NCBI GenBank assembly: GCA_029560805.1
Contig: JAKQKE010000137.1
Coordinates: 1 to 42,509 of the forward strand
DNA length: 42,509 bases
Source: Spirochaetota bacterium
GTDB lineage: Bacteria; Spirochaetota; Spirochaetia; Treponematales; UBA12059
Reading direction: 5' to 3'
Shown: in pieces, positions 32,853 through 40,583 of the stretch
Position numbering within the stretch: position 1 is the first letter of the stretch
Layout of the letters: every line of letters begins with the position of its first letter
The notes under the pieces: model-generated
Seen by the model: only the letters and a program-made list of their open reading frames with translations
The model's database searches: none
What the model was told of the DNA's origin: nothing
Translations under genes and position numbers: made by a program

Positions 32853-33157
32853 GCGATATCATGAAGATGCTGAAGGATCCGCAGGCCCTGCAGCGCCAGG
32901 CCTTGGAGGCCCAGGAACGCATGGCCGCCATCAGCGCAGTCGGTTCGGCTGGGGGCGGGATGGTCCGCGTCACGCTGAGCGGGACCATGGAACTCCTGAA
33001 CGTCGAGATAGCGCCCGAGGCGATAGACCCATCCGACCCGGCTATGCTCCAGGACCTGATCAAGGCAGCCCACAACGACGCGTCCTACAGAGTCAAGGAA
33101 GCGCTACAGGCCGACGTCGCCCGTAACCTCGGCTCGATGCCGGGCCTGGGCCGGTGA
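32843..33157 (+). CDS. ebfC: Nucleoid-associated protein EbfC/YbaB
   Basis: 104 residues from ATG 32843, overlapping dnaX by 10 bp, with ACGGAGCG upstream. Gly-rich GSAGGGMVRVTLSGTMELLNVEI is the family beta core, flanked by N-terminal (MLKDPQALQRQALEAQERMAA) and C-terminal helices. It forms a tweezer-like dimer that binds DNA and compacts the nucleoid; in Borrelia EbfC binds regulatory DNA. The place between dnaX and recR is standard. Confidence 0.95.
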   Translation: MDMSDIMKMLKDPQALQRQALEAQERMAAISAVGSAGGGMVRVTLSGTMELLNVEIAPEAIDPSDPAMLQDLIKAAHNDASYRVKEALQADVARNLGSMPGLGR

Positions 33158-33741
33158 AGGCGCTCGAGGACCTCGTCGGTATCCTGGCCAGGTTGCCGGG
33201 CATAGGTCGGAAGAGCGCCGCCAGGATCGCCTTTCATATACTCAGGTCTGACGACCAGTACGTTGCGCTCCTGGCGGAACGTATCGGTTCGCTTAAGGAA
33301 CGAGTGCGCTTCTGCTCCGTCTGCGGTTCGTACGCCGAGGACGACCCCTGTGAGGTCTGCTCCTCGCCGATGCGCGACCGAAGCCTGATCTGCGTGGTGG
33401 AGCAGGCGCAGGACGTGCTGACCATCGAGGCCTCGCGCGAGTACCGGGGCGTCTACCATGTGCTCGGCGCCCTGATCTCGCCGCTGGACGGCATAGGCCC
33501 CGACGCGCTCAGGCTCGATACGCTGGTCGCCAGGGTGCGCGACCAGGGTGTTGCCGAGGTGGTCATAGCGACCAATCCGACCGTGGAGGGCGATACGACG
33601 GCCCTCTACATAAAGAAGGTGCTCGAGGGCTGCGGGGCGAGGGTGACGCGCCTGGCGACCGGAATCCCGGTCGGCGGCGACTTGGAATATGCCGACAAGC
33701 TGACATTGGCCAGGTCGTTCCGCGGCCGCGTCGCGCTCTAG
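33154..33741 (+). CDS. recR: Recombination mediator RecR
   Basis: 195 residues from GTG 33154, 4-bp overlap with ebfC. The helix-hairpin-helix LARLPGIGRKSAARIAFHIL starts it, the zinc ribbon is CSVCGSYAEDDPCEVC, and the Toprim region follows from LICVVEQAQDVLTIEAS to LGALISPLDGIGPDAL. RecR with RecO/RecF loads RecA at gaps. The stop overlaps that of the opposing unknown gene by 4 bp. Confidence 0.97.
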   Translation: MKALEDLVGILARLPGIGRKSAARIAFHILRSDDQYVALLAERIGSLKERVRFCSVCGSYAEDDPCEVCSSPMRDRSLICVVEQAQDVLTIEASREYRGVYHVLGALISPLDGIGPDALRLDTLVARVRDQGVAEVVIATNPTVEGDTTALYIKKVLEGCGARVTRLATGIPVGGDLEYADKLTLARSFRGRVAL

Positions 33742-35204
33742 GAGCCCAGCCTCCGGTAACAGGCCTCGACGACCTCGTCGAGGCCGTCGAGCGAGAAGCC
33801 GAGCGCTGCGACGCGCTTCCGATGCTCTGACGACTCCCAGTCCATGTACGCGTTGGCGTAGTTCCTGTCCATGAACTCATAGACGAGGTTCTCGGCCTCG
33901 TTCAACGCTTCACGCGATATCCCCGGCTTGGTTCGACGTTTACCGAGTTCCTCGCGTATGCTTACGCGTACCTTGGCGAGGAAAATATCCCGATATACGT
34001 CATAGGCGCGACCAGAAAGCCGCCTGATCCTGTCGCTGATGGAGCCCGTCGGCCTTCGGTCGTCCGGTATGGCTATGGCCTTGGCGGGAGCGGCCGCCGG
34101 CCGAAGTTTCGGCCGCTCGTCGGGCTTCGGTCGGGTCTGGGTGACGAGGGGCGTCGCCGCCTTACGCTCTCGCCTGGGCTTTGCCGACCGCGGCTTACGC
34201 TGGGCGGGCTCTCTCTCGGTGGTTTCTGTTTGCGCCGGCCTACGCGGCGGGACCTGTCCGTACATGGACGCCTTGACGCGACGCCATGCTGACTGCATGT
34301 ACAGGTCGCCTTGAACGGTGTAACTGTAGCGGGTTGCGATGGTCGTGGCGACCATGGTCAGTATATCGTCGTCTTGGTACTTCCGGTGACGGCCGGTCTT
34401 GATGGCTTTGAACACCTCGTAGTGCTTCGTGCCATATTTCTTGGAGTAGAGCCATACGATGCGCTCGAAGGCCGGGTCGTCGACCCTGAGCCAATACTTG
34501 TGGCACCAGGCGAGCACGAGATCCTCGTCGCGTTCGAGGCCGGCCGGGATCTCGATGCGCCGAACGTCCTCTTCGTCGAATTCTATCTTGGATAGGTCGA
34601 AGAAGTTCTTCTCGCTCTCCTCGCGTCGCTCTTTGAGCCTGCGTTCCTCGGTGGCGACGCTCGCGGCTATGAAGTCGGCGCCTTCGTCCTCGGTCGCCTG
34701 GTCGTAGAACTGTCCGAGTAGGTAGGACGCTCGCTCGGCTTCGGCGCGCCGGTAGCCCAGTATCCTCGCGTAGTCGGCGTAGGCCCAGGCCGCCTGCCTG
34801 GCCCGCTCCGGGTCGTCGGGTAGCATCCTGGCCATGCGCTCGACGGCCTTGAGCACCGCGTAGGTTTTGCCCAGCTTGATGCCGGACAGGGGCTCGAGTA
34901 GCGCGTCGATGTTGGCGCGTAGGCGGGCGATGATATCGTCGGCCCGCGCGCGCATGAGGCCGCGTAGATACTCGGGGAAGGCCGGGGACTTGATCCTGTA
35001 CAGCTTGAGGAGGACGACGCGCTGGGCGTCGTCCGGGTAGCGGGGGCGGAGGCGGCTTCGGTAGACGGCGAGCGCGTCAAGCATGCGCCCCGACGCTCGT
35101 AGCTCGAAGTAGCGCTCTATGTCCGGATCCTCGCCGAAGCGTAATTCTGGGAAGACGCGCTCGAGTATATCGTCGCGAATCTCGTCCCGGGCTCTATCTT
35201 CCAT
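33738..35204 (-). CDS. Unknown large helical protein
   Basis: 488 residues, no family recognised. It is helical and highly charged. Residues about 1-270 resemble repeat-type helical hairpins (YFELRASGRMLDALAVYRSRL, ARQAAWAYADYARILGYRRAE). A long linker of about 320-400 is very rich in Arg, Lys, Pro and Ala and probably disordered. A C-terminal helical part (GRAYDVYRDIFLAKVRVSIREELG) follows. No signal peptide. It is convergent with recR, and its only upstream neighbour is flaB on the same strand behind a terminator. The basic linker could contact nucleic acid or polymers; that is speculation. Confidence 0.7.
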   Translation of the reverse strand: MEDRARDEIRDDILERVFPELRFGEDPDIERYFELRASGRMLDALAVYRSRLRPRYPDDAQRVVLLKLYRIKSPAFPEYLRGLMRARADDIIARLRANIDALLEPLSGIKLGKTYAVLKAVERMARMLPDDPERARQAAWAYADYARILGYRRAEAERASYLLGQFYDQATEDEGADFIAASVATEERRLKERREESEKNFFDLSKIEFDEEDVRRIEIPAGLERDEDLVLAWCHKYWLRVDDPAFERIVWLYSKKYGTKHYEVFKAIKTGRHRKYQDDDILTMVATTIATRYSYTVQGDLYMQSAWRRVKASMYGQVPPRRPAQTETTEREPAQRKPRSAKPRRERKAATPLVTQTRPKPDERPKLRPAAAPAKAIAIPDDRRPTGSISDRIRRLSGRAYDVYRDIFLAKVRVSIREELGKRRTKPGISREALNEAENLVYEFMDRNYANAYMDWESSEHRKRVAALGFSLDGLDEVVEACYRRLGS

Positions 35205-35212
35205 CTGGCGGC

Positions 35213-35241
35213 ATTATACGCGGCTCTCGGACGCTCTTCAA
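35213..35241 (-). promoter_or_regulatory. Promoter of the 488-residue unknown gene, possibly leaderless
   Basis: On the minus strand TTGAAG (35241-35236), a 17-bp spacer and consensus TATAAT (35218-35213), then 8 nt to ATG 35204. No ribosome site is present. Confidence 0.75.
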
Positions 35242-35259
35242 GCGAGCGGTGCTGGTCCG

Positions 35260-35291
35260 AAAAAAAAGGGCCGCCCCCGGAAGGGCGGCCC
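35260..35291 (-). terminator. Rho-independent terminator of flaB
   Basis: Read on the minus strand, a perfect 9-bp stem GGGCCGCCC/GGGCGGCCC (35291-35283 with 35276-35268) with a 6-nt loop, followed by eight T (35267-35260). Confidence 0.95.
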
Positions 35292-35315
35292 TCGTCACGT
35301 CCGCGCGGCCACGGC

Positions 35316-36176
35316 CTACTGGAGGAGCTGCAGTACCTGCTGGGTCTTCTGGTTGGCCTGGGCGAGCATCGCGTTGCCGGCCTGCGCGAGGATCTGGTTC
35401 TTGGTGAACTCGACCATCTCGCTGGCCATGTCCGCGTCGCGGATGCGGCTCTCGGCGGCCTGGAGGTTCTCCGCGCCGATGTCGATGCCGCGTACCGCGT
35501 GCTCAAGCCTGTTCTGGTAGGCTCCCAGGTCTGCGCGCTGCTTGTTGACGGTTTTCAGGGCGGAATCGAGTACCCCGATGGACCTGTTGGAGCTGTCCGG
35601 ATCGGACAGCTTCAGGATGGAATCGTCGCCGACGTTCTTGACGCCGAGGCCCTTGGCGGTCATCGTGCCTATGTAGACGCGCTCCCGCTGATCCATGTTG
35701 GCGCCGATGTGGAACCACATCGACCCGGTGACGATGTTCTCTCCCGATTCGCGGGCGAAACGGCCGGTAAGCACGTTCATGCCGTTGAACTGGGCGTGGC
35801 TGGCGATGCGGTCGATCTCGTCGACGAGCTGAGAGACCTCTACCTGGATCTGCATGCGGTCTTCCGAGGTATAGATACCGTTGGAGGCCTGCACGGCGAG
35901 CTCGCGGAGGCGCTGGATTATGTCCTGCGTCTCCTGGAGGTAGCCCTCGGTGCTCTGGATGAACGAGATGCCGTTGGCGGCGTTCTTGGAGGCCATGTTG
36001 AGGCCCCTGATCTGCGAACGCATCTTCTCAGACACGGCGAGTCCCGAAGCGTCGTCGCCGGCGCGGTTTATCCGCATCCCCGACGATAGCTTCTCCATGT
36101 TCTTCTCTACTCCGCTGTTCGTGACCCCTAGAGAGCGATTGGCGAACATCGCACTAAGGTTGTGATTGATGATCAT
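35316..36176 (-). CDS. flaB: Periplasmic flagellar filament core protein FlaB
   Basis: 286 residues, a standard spirochaete FlaB length. [20 protein letters not shown] at the N-terminus, and [33 protein letters not shown] at the C-terminus, are the conserved D0/D1 coiled coils. The short middle region lacks the variable D2/D3 domains of external flagellins, as expected for a sheathed periplasmic filament. It is exported by the flagellar type III system. A sigma-28 promoter lies about 190 nt upstream and a terminator just downstream, so it is a single-gene unit. AAAGGAGA precedes the ATG. Confidence 0.98.
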   Translation of the reverse strand: MIINHNLSAMFANRSLGVTNSGVEKNMEKLSSGMRINRAGDDASGLAVSEKMRSQIRGLNMASKNAANGISFIQSTEGYLQETQDIIQRLRELAVQASNGIYTSEDRMQIQVEVSQLVDEIDRIASHAQFNGMNVLTGRFARESGENIVTGSMWFHIGANMDQRERVYIGTMTAKGLGVKNVGDDSILKLSDPDSSNRSIGVLDSALKTVNKQRADLGAYQNRLEHAVRGIDIGAENLQAAESRIRDADMASEMVEFTKNQILAQAGNAMLAQANQKTQQVLQLLQ

Positions 36177-36365
36177 AACCCGATCTCCTTTCCATAGAAG
36201 CGACGGCCTACGGCCGTCTCGGCATCCGTGCCGAAATTTACGTGTCGATTTCTCCGGTACGCTGCTCCGGGCCGCACCCGTGAACGTGAACCGAATAGAG
36301 CCCGCCCGTGGACGGAGCTAGGCGATCGCGCGTTCGCTTCGCTTCCGTCCCGTAGCGGTCCCACA
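36177..36365 (-). promoter_or_regulatory. Structured 5' leader of flaB
   Basis: About 190 nt between the predicted sigma-28 start and the flaB ATG. Two perfect hairpins sit next to the ribosome site: GACGGCC/GGCCGTC (36202-36218) with 3-nt loop, and CGGCA/TGCCG (36220-36233) with 4-nt loop. The second, weaker sigma-28-like pair GCCGAGAC/TAAATTTC (36216-36223, 36233-36240) has non-ideal spacing. A control role is inference. Confidence 0.55.
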
Positions 36366-36372
36366 CTTAAAG

Positions 36373-36399
36373 CTATCGGCGTTTGGCTCGCGGCCTTTA
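36373..36399 (-). promoter_or_regulatory. Sigma-28 (FliA) promoter of flaB
   Basis: On the minus strand TAAAGGCC (36399-36392), an 11-bp spacer, then GCCGATAG (36380-36373), matching the consensus TAAAGTTT-N11-GCCGATAA at 12 of 16 core positions with exact spacing. Confidence 0.9.
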
Positions 36400-36442
36400 G
36401 CCCCGTTCGTAGCCGACTGACGAGAGGTCGCGGGCTCTCGGC

Positions 36443-36471
36443 TTGTCCGGCTTCGCGGCGCGTGTTAGACT
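36443..36471 (+). promoter_or_regulatory. Promoter of the DRTGG-ATPase-hydrogenase operon
   Basis: TTGTCC 36443-36448, a 17-bp spacer and TAGACT 36466-36471, with TGGAGG (36498-36503) giving a normal ribosome site for ATG 36508. Confidence 0.6.
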
Positions 36472-36507
36472 CGTCCAGTCGCCGGACGAACGGGCGCTGG
36501 AGGATTC

Positions 36508-36867
36508 ATGAAGGTTCGGGATATCGTTTCTACCCTCGAGGGAGTCCTCTTGACCGGCGAGGCCCTGCTCGACCTGGACATCCAGGCCGCCTGCGGCGCC
36601 GACCTGATGAGCGACGTGATGGCGTTCGTCAAGGAGAACGTGGTACTGCTGACCGGGTTGGTCAATCCTCAGTCCATCCGCACGGCCGACCTGATGGACA
36701 TCAAGGTGGTCGTGTTCGTCCGCGGCAAGGTGCCACCCAAGGATATGGTGGCAGAGGCCGAGCGCAACGGCATGGCGGTCATCGCGACCAAGTACTCGAT
36801 GTTCCTGGCCTGCGGCCGGCTGTACGAGGCGGGCATCCACGGCGGCGGGACGCGAGATATCCGCTAG
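36508..36867 (+). CDS. DRTGG-domain protein
   Basis: 119 residues forming one DRTGG-type domain: an N-terminal LEGVLLTGEALLDLDIQAACGADLMSDVM, then VVLLTGLVNPQSIRTADLMDIKVVVFVRGK and AERNGMAVIATKYSMFLACGRLYEAGI. Such domains occur near CBS domains, phosphotransacetylase and sensory hydrogenases and may bind a nucleotide-like ligand. In Clostridia and Thermotoga, DRTGG proteins, RsbW-like ATPases and hydrogenase homologues are often neighbours. It is first in this operon, 4 bp before the ATPase gene. Confidence 0.85.
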   Translation: MKVRDIVSTLEGVLLTGEALLDLDIQAACGADLMSDVMAFVKENVVLLTGLVNPQSIRTADLMDIKVVVFVRGKVPPKDMVAEAERNGMAVIATKYSMFLACGRLYEAGIHGGGTRDIR

Positions 36868-36871
36868 GCTC

Positions 36872-37306
36872 ATGAAACTCCGTTACGAGGTGTCCGGTGA
36901 GGACATGTCCCTGGCGGGCAAGGCGAGCGGCGAGGTCAAGCGCGCGCTCGGCCGGCTCGGAGTGAACCCCGCCGCCATCAAGCGTACCGCCGTCTGCATG
37001 TACGAGGCAGAGATGAACATGGTCATCCACGGCGGCGGCGGGGTGGCCGAGGCCGAGCTCAGCCCGGACCGCGTCGTCGTCACCATGCGGGATTCCGGGC
37101 CAGGTATTCCTGACCTCGAGCTGGCGATGCAGGAGGGCTATTCGACGGCTCCAGAGTGGATACGCGAGATGGGCTTCGGCGCCGGCATGGGACTGCCGAA
37201 CATGAAGCGCAATTCCGACGAGCTACGCATCGACTCGGCGCCCGGTAAGGGCACGACCGTGACGATCATGGTTAAATTCGACTCGAGCGAAGGAACCGGG
37301 GCTTGA
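36872..37306 (+). CDS. RsbW-like ATP-binding protein (GHKL serine kinase family)
   Basis: 144 residues. GHKL boxes are complete: N box CMYEAEMNMVIHG, G1 DSGPGIPD, and G2 MGFGAGMGLPNMKRNSDEL, ending GKGTTVTIMV. The family includes anti-sigma factor kinases RsbW and SpoIIAB, which phosphorylate an antagonist on Ser. No anti-sigma antagonist or sigma gene is nearby. With the SpoIIE phosphatase at 6512 this may be the kinase half of one switch; that is inference. The gene is coupled to the next by a TTGA overlap. Confidence 0.9.
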   Translation: MKLRYEVSGEDMSLAGKASGEVKRALGRLGVNPAAIKRTAVCMYEAEMNMVIHGGGGVAEAELSPDRVVVTMRDSGPGIPDLELAMQEGYSTAPEWIREMGFGAGMGLPNMKRNSDELRIDSAPGKGTTVTIMVKFDSSEGTGA

Positions 37307-38592
37307 ACGGGGCCAGCTTCCACTCGGTTACCCTCGACCCGACGAAGTGCAAGGCCTGCACGACCTGTATCCGGTTCTGCCCGACCGAGGCCATCCGCGT
37401 GCGCAAGGGACGGGCCCATATCGCCGACGAGCGCTGCGTCGACTGCGGCGAGTGCATCAGGGTGTGCCCGAACAACGCCAAGAAGGCCGTATCCGACCCC
37501 TTGTCGGCGCTGGAGCCGTTCGCCGTGCGCGTCGCGCTACCGGCGCCCACCCTGTACGGTCAGTTCGACGAGCGTTTTTCCATAGATCGCATCCTCTGCG
37601 GCCTGCTCGAGCTTGGTTTTACCGACGTGTTCGAGGTGGCCGAGGCGGCCGAGCTCGTATCCGACGCGGCGGCGGCTTGGCTGGCCCGGACCGGAGACGG
37701 AGGGCCGTGGCTGTCGTCGGCTTGCCCGGCCGTCGTCAAGCTGCTACAGGTGCGCTTCCCGAGCCTGCTCGACCGGCTCGTACCGATCATGTCTCCGATG
37801 GAGGCCGCCGCGCGCCTCGTCAAGGAGCGGCTCTATCCGGGACGCGACGACGTCGGCGTGTTCTTCATATCGCCGTGCGCCGGCAAGGTAACGGTTTCGC
37901 GCTACCCCCAGGGCCTGTCCGATTCGTCCGTCGACGGGGTGATAGCCATCAAGGACGTTTACCTGCCTCTGCGCGCGGCCCTGCCCGGCGTGACCGAGCG
38001 GCCGCTGCATAGGGCGAGCGCCCGGGGCGTGGCCTGGGCCCATATCGACGGCGAGAGCGATGCGCTCGCGGTGCCCAGGGCGATCAGCGTGAGCGGCATT
38101 GCGGACGTGATTGGCGTCTTCGAGGCGCTCGAGAACGGTAAGATGAAGGACGTGGCCTTCATCGAGGCGCTCGCCTGCCCGGCTGGCTGTGTCGGTGGGC
38201 CGCTGACAGTGGAGAATCCGTATATTGCGAGGGCCAGGATACGCTCGATGGAACATCGAGCTACTGTAGCACTCGAGCCGCGCTTCAGGGCGGGCGAGCT
38301 CGACCTGCGGCTTGAGCGCGAGGTCTCGGCCAGGGCCGGGCTGGCGCTGGCGCCCGACATGCTCAAGGCCATGCTGCTACTCGAGGAGACCGAGCTGATC
38401 GCCGAGTCGCTACCGGGGCTCGACTGTGGCTCGTGCGGCGCGCCGAGCTGCAGGGCCTTCGCCGAGGACGTGGCCAAGGGCGACGCCGTGATCACCGACT
38501 GCGTCTTTAAGCTACGCGAGAACCTCAGGAAGCTCGGCGAGGAGCTGATAGGCATGGAAGGGCCTCAGCCGGAGCCGGGCCGGGGGCGATAA
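37303..38592 (+). CDS. Non-canonical [FeFe]-hydrogenase homologue (group D-like)
   Basis: 429 residues from TTG 37303, with AAGGA 8 nt upstream. Two [4Fe-4S] motifs (C16/19/22/26 and C45/48/51/55) precede an H-cluster-type domain: L1 SSACP (C141), L2 PCAGKVTVSR (C192) and L3 ALACPAGC (C292, C296). As in the PAS protein, the relay cysteine of L1 is Ala. L2 lacks the usual acidic partner at its end. A C-terminal Fe-S motif (DCGSCGAPSCRAFAEDVAKGDAVITDC) follows. No PAS or phosphatase is attached. It is probably a redox-sensing or electron-transfer relative, not an efficient hydrogenase. It converges on the WGR-like gene with a 4-bp gap. Confidence 0.82.
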   Translation: MNGASFHSVTLDPTKCKACTTCIRFCPTEAIRVRKGRAHIADERCVDCGECIRVCPNNAKKAVSDPLSALEPFAVRVALPAPTLYGQFDERFSIDRILCGLLELGFTDVFEVAEAAELVSDAAAAWLARTGDGGPWLSSACPAVVKLLQVRFPSLLDRLVPIMSPMEAAARLVKERLYPGRDDVGVFFISPCAGKVTVSRYPQGLSDSSVDGVIAIKDVYLPLRAALPGVTERPLHRASARGVAWAHIDGESDALAVPRAISVSGIADVIGVFEALENGKMKDVAFIEALACPAGCVGGPLTVENPYIARARIRSMEHRATVALEPRFRAGELDLRLEREVSARAGLALAPDMLKAMLLLEETELIAESLPGLDCGSCGAPSCRAFAEDVAKGDAVITDCVFKLRENLRKLGEELIGMEGPQPEPGRGR

Positions 38593-38596
38593 TGCC

Positions 38597-38899
38597 TTAC
38601 GCGTCTGCTGCGCGGGCGGATTCCGGCACGGCGATCGATTCCGGCGCGGATACGATCTCGCGGATGAAGCTGTAGAGAAGGGAGTAGCCGTCCCTGGTCT
38701 TCCTCGCGAACACCTGCTTGATCTTTTTGTCCTTGTCGGCGAGGGTGTCGAAGCCGTAGACCTTCTCCCGCTCCCGGCCTTCGCCCGTCCTCCAGGCGAT
38801 GGTCAGCGAATAGCGCGCCGTCAGAAGCGGCTGACGGTCATGAATCGTATAATAGCGGATTGGGCCTTCCGCGGACGGCCTGTACAGCGTGATGATCAT
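38597..38899 (-). CDS. Small WGR-like domain protein
   Basis: 100 residues. The pattern IRYYTIHDRQPLLTARYSLTIAWRTGEGRE, then VYGFDTLADKDKKIKQVFARKTRDGYSLL resembles the WGR fold: a strand pair, a W-R-turn with a degenerate W-G-R triplet, then a helix with K.K...GY. WGR domains bind nucleic acid or protein in PARPs and bacterial regulators. A short acidic/Ala tail follows. There is no signal peptide. It is convergent with the hydrogenase homologue. The assignment rests on the pattern alone. Confidence 0.5.
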   Translation of the reverse strand: MIITLYRPSAEGPIRYYTIHDRQPLLTARYSLTIAWRTGEGREREKVYGFDTLADKDKKIKQVFARKTRDGYSLLYSFIREIVSAPESIAVPESARAADA

Positions 38900-38906
38900 C
38901 GACCCG

Positions 38907-38935
38907 ATTATCGACCGGATGGGCTAACTACTCAA
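38907..38935 (-). promoter_or_regulatory. Promoter of the WGR-like gene, probably leaderless
   Basis: On the minus strand TTGAGT (38935-38930), a 17-bp spacer and GATAAT (38912-38907), then 7 nt to ATG 38899. Confidence 0.7.
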
Positions 38936-38998
38936 GCGGGACTCCAGGGAGAAACGGGGCGTTCTCTGTTAAAATCTCAATTATCTTTATAGAATAAT

Positions 38999-39027
38999 TT
39001 GACAAAACTGCGGACCGCGATTATATT
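38999..39027 (+). promoter_or_regulatory. Strong promoter of the glycosidase gene
   Basis: TTGACA 38999-39004, a 17-bp spacer and TATATT 39022-39027. The 30 bp upstream is almost all A/T, resembling an UP element. The leader to the chosen start is about 90 nt. Confidence 0.85.
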
Positions 39028-39121
39028 CTATCACTGCCTATTTGCACCCTTCTCTTGAAAACGCTTGAAATGCTTTGCGTTTAGTGATCAAACGCGCAAA
39101 GGCGATACGGGAGTGTCACCC

Positions 39122-40546
39122 TTGAATAAACGGGATTTTCCGCGGATACATTTCTACGACCAAGACTTCGTCGATATCTACGACCGTACCTGGGCGTGGA
39201 TCGCGGATTATTGGACCGGCTCCGGCCCCGATAGCGGTATAGGCGGCGGAAAATTCTTCTTCTACCCGCCGGAGCGGCGGCTGGATCAGCTCGAGCAATC
39301 GTTCGCGTCGTTCTTCCTCGTCTATTCGAACAGGATCTATGCGGCGTCGAACGGCCTGGACGCACTGTACTCCAAGCAGGAAGAGTCCGGGGCCATACGC
39401 TGGAAGTACGACGTGGACTCGGGGGCCCCGGTGCTCCCGCCGGAGAATCCCGAAGGCGTCAGCCTGCCCCTGTTCGCGTGGGCCGAGTATAACCTCTACC
39501 ATAAAAGCGCCAACAAGAAGCGGGTCAAGGAAGTGATGCCCGTCCTGCAACGGTACTACGCCTGGCTCGAGGCGACGTTCAAGCGTCCGAACGGCCTCTT
39601 CGAGGTGCCGGTCGCCGCTACGGGCATGGCCAATTCGCCTCGCGACGGGGCGGCCTATCTGGTCGACTTCAACGCGGCGATGGCCGTCAACGCGCTGTAC
39701 ATGTCGGCGCTCGGCGACATCCTAAACGACAAGGAAATTAGCTTCCAGTACAAGCGTAACTACTTCTCGCTGAAGACCAGGATCAACAACTTCATGTGGA
39801 ACCTCGACGACGGCTTCTACTACGACGTCGACTCCGCCGAACGACAAGTGCGCACGAAGACGATAGGCGGCTTCTGGCCCCTCCTGGCCGAGATCCCGAA
39901 TGAGGAGCGCGCCGAGGCCATCATCGCGCACCTGACCGACCCGGCCACGTTCGGCACCGAGAATCCCTTCCCGACCGTGGCGGTCGACAGCGAGCACTAC
40001 GACAAGCGCGGCATGGGCTATAGGGGCTCCGTGCTACCGCAGTTTACCTACATGGTCATCAAGGGCCTCGAGAAGTATAATCAGTGGGAGCTGGCGCGGG
40101 ACTGCGCGATCCGCCACTTGTACTTCATGCTCGACTCGGCGCACCAGCACGGCGAGCACCGCCAGACGCTCTGGGAGGCGTACCAGCCTCAGAACGAGGG
40201 CAAGGCCGTCTGGCCGGACCGCGAGGACTGGCCGCGGTCCCAGTACCTGGGCTTCGCCGGCTTGGCGACCGTCGCGATGATGATAGAGAACATCGTCGGC
40301 CTTTCGGTGTCGCTGCCGCGGAAGACCGTGGACTGGATCATCCCGAACCTCGAGATCATGGGTATCGAGAACCTGAGCCTCAAACGCAACATGGTCACGA
40401 TACTGTCCAACAAGAGCGGCCGCGGTTGGGAGATCCACATGGAGTCGGAGAAGCTCTACTACTTCACGATCAACGTGATCGGCAAGAAGAAGAAGACGCT
40501 TCCGATCCCGTCCGGCAAGTGCTCGATGCTGATAGATAAGATCTGA
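39122..40546 (+). CDS. Trehalase/GH63-like glycoside hydrolase (cytoplasmic)
   Basis: 474 residues from TTG 39122, which has GGGAG 8 nt upstream; TTG 39065 and GTG 39113 are alternatives with weaker support. The sequence has the (alpha/alpha)6-barrel pattern of clan GH-G (GH37/GH63/MGH1 type): SLPLFAWAEYNLYHK, EVPVAATGMANSPRDG, NNFMWNLDDGFYYDVD, RGSVLPQFTYMVIKGLEKYN, and WEAYQPQNEGKAVWP with the likely catalytic base. A C-terminal beta region follows. No signal peptide, so it acts on an internal sugar such as trehalose, mannosylglycerate or a glycoside. The strong promoter suggests high demand. Substrate not determinable. Confidence 0.7.
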   Translation: MNKRDFPRIHFYDQDFVDIYDRTWAWIADYWTGSGPDSGIGGGKFFFYPPERRLDQLEQSFASFFLVYSNRIYAASNGLDALYSKQEESGAIRWKYDVDSGAPVLPPENPEGVSLPLFAWAEYNLYHKSANKKRVKEVMPVLQRYYAWLEATFKRPNGLFEVPVAATGMANSPRDGAAYLVDFNAAMAVNALYMSALGDILNDKEISFQYKRNYFSLKTRINNFMWNLDDGFYYDVDSAERQVRTKTIGGFWPLLAEIPNEERAEAIIAHLTDPATFGTENPFPTVAVDSEHYDKRGMGYRGSVLPQFTYMVIKGLEKYNQWELARDCAIRHLYFMLDSAHQHGEHRQTLWEAYQPQNEGKAVWPDREDWPRSQYLGFAGLATVAMMIENIVGLSVSLPRKTVDWIIPNLEIMGIENLSLKRNMVTILSNKSGRGWEIHMESEKLYYFTINVIGKKKKTLPIPSGKCSMLIDKI

Positions 40547-40550
40547 GAGC

Positions 40551-40578
40551 CGCCTTCGGCGGGATCCGGCCGAAGGCG
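40551..40578. terminator. Bidirectional hairpin between convergent genes
   Basis: A perfect 10-bp stem CGCCTTCGGC (40551-40560) with GCCGAAGGCG (40569-40578) and an 8-nt loop, but no T-run. It sits in the 37 bp between two convergent genes. Confidence 0.55.
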
Positions 40579-40583
40579 CGCCC

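Noticed and set aside
39065-39121. TTG 39065 as start of the glycosidase
   Set aside because: No ribosome site at that start and untypical residues; TTG 39122 has GGGAG at 8 nt.
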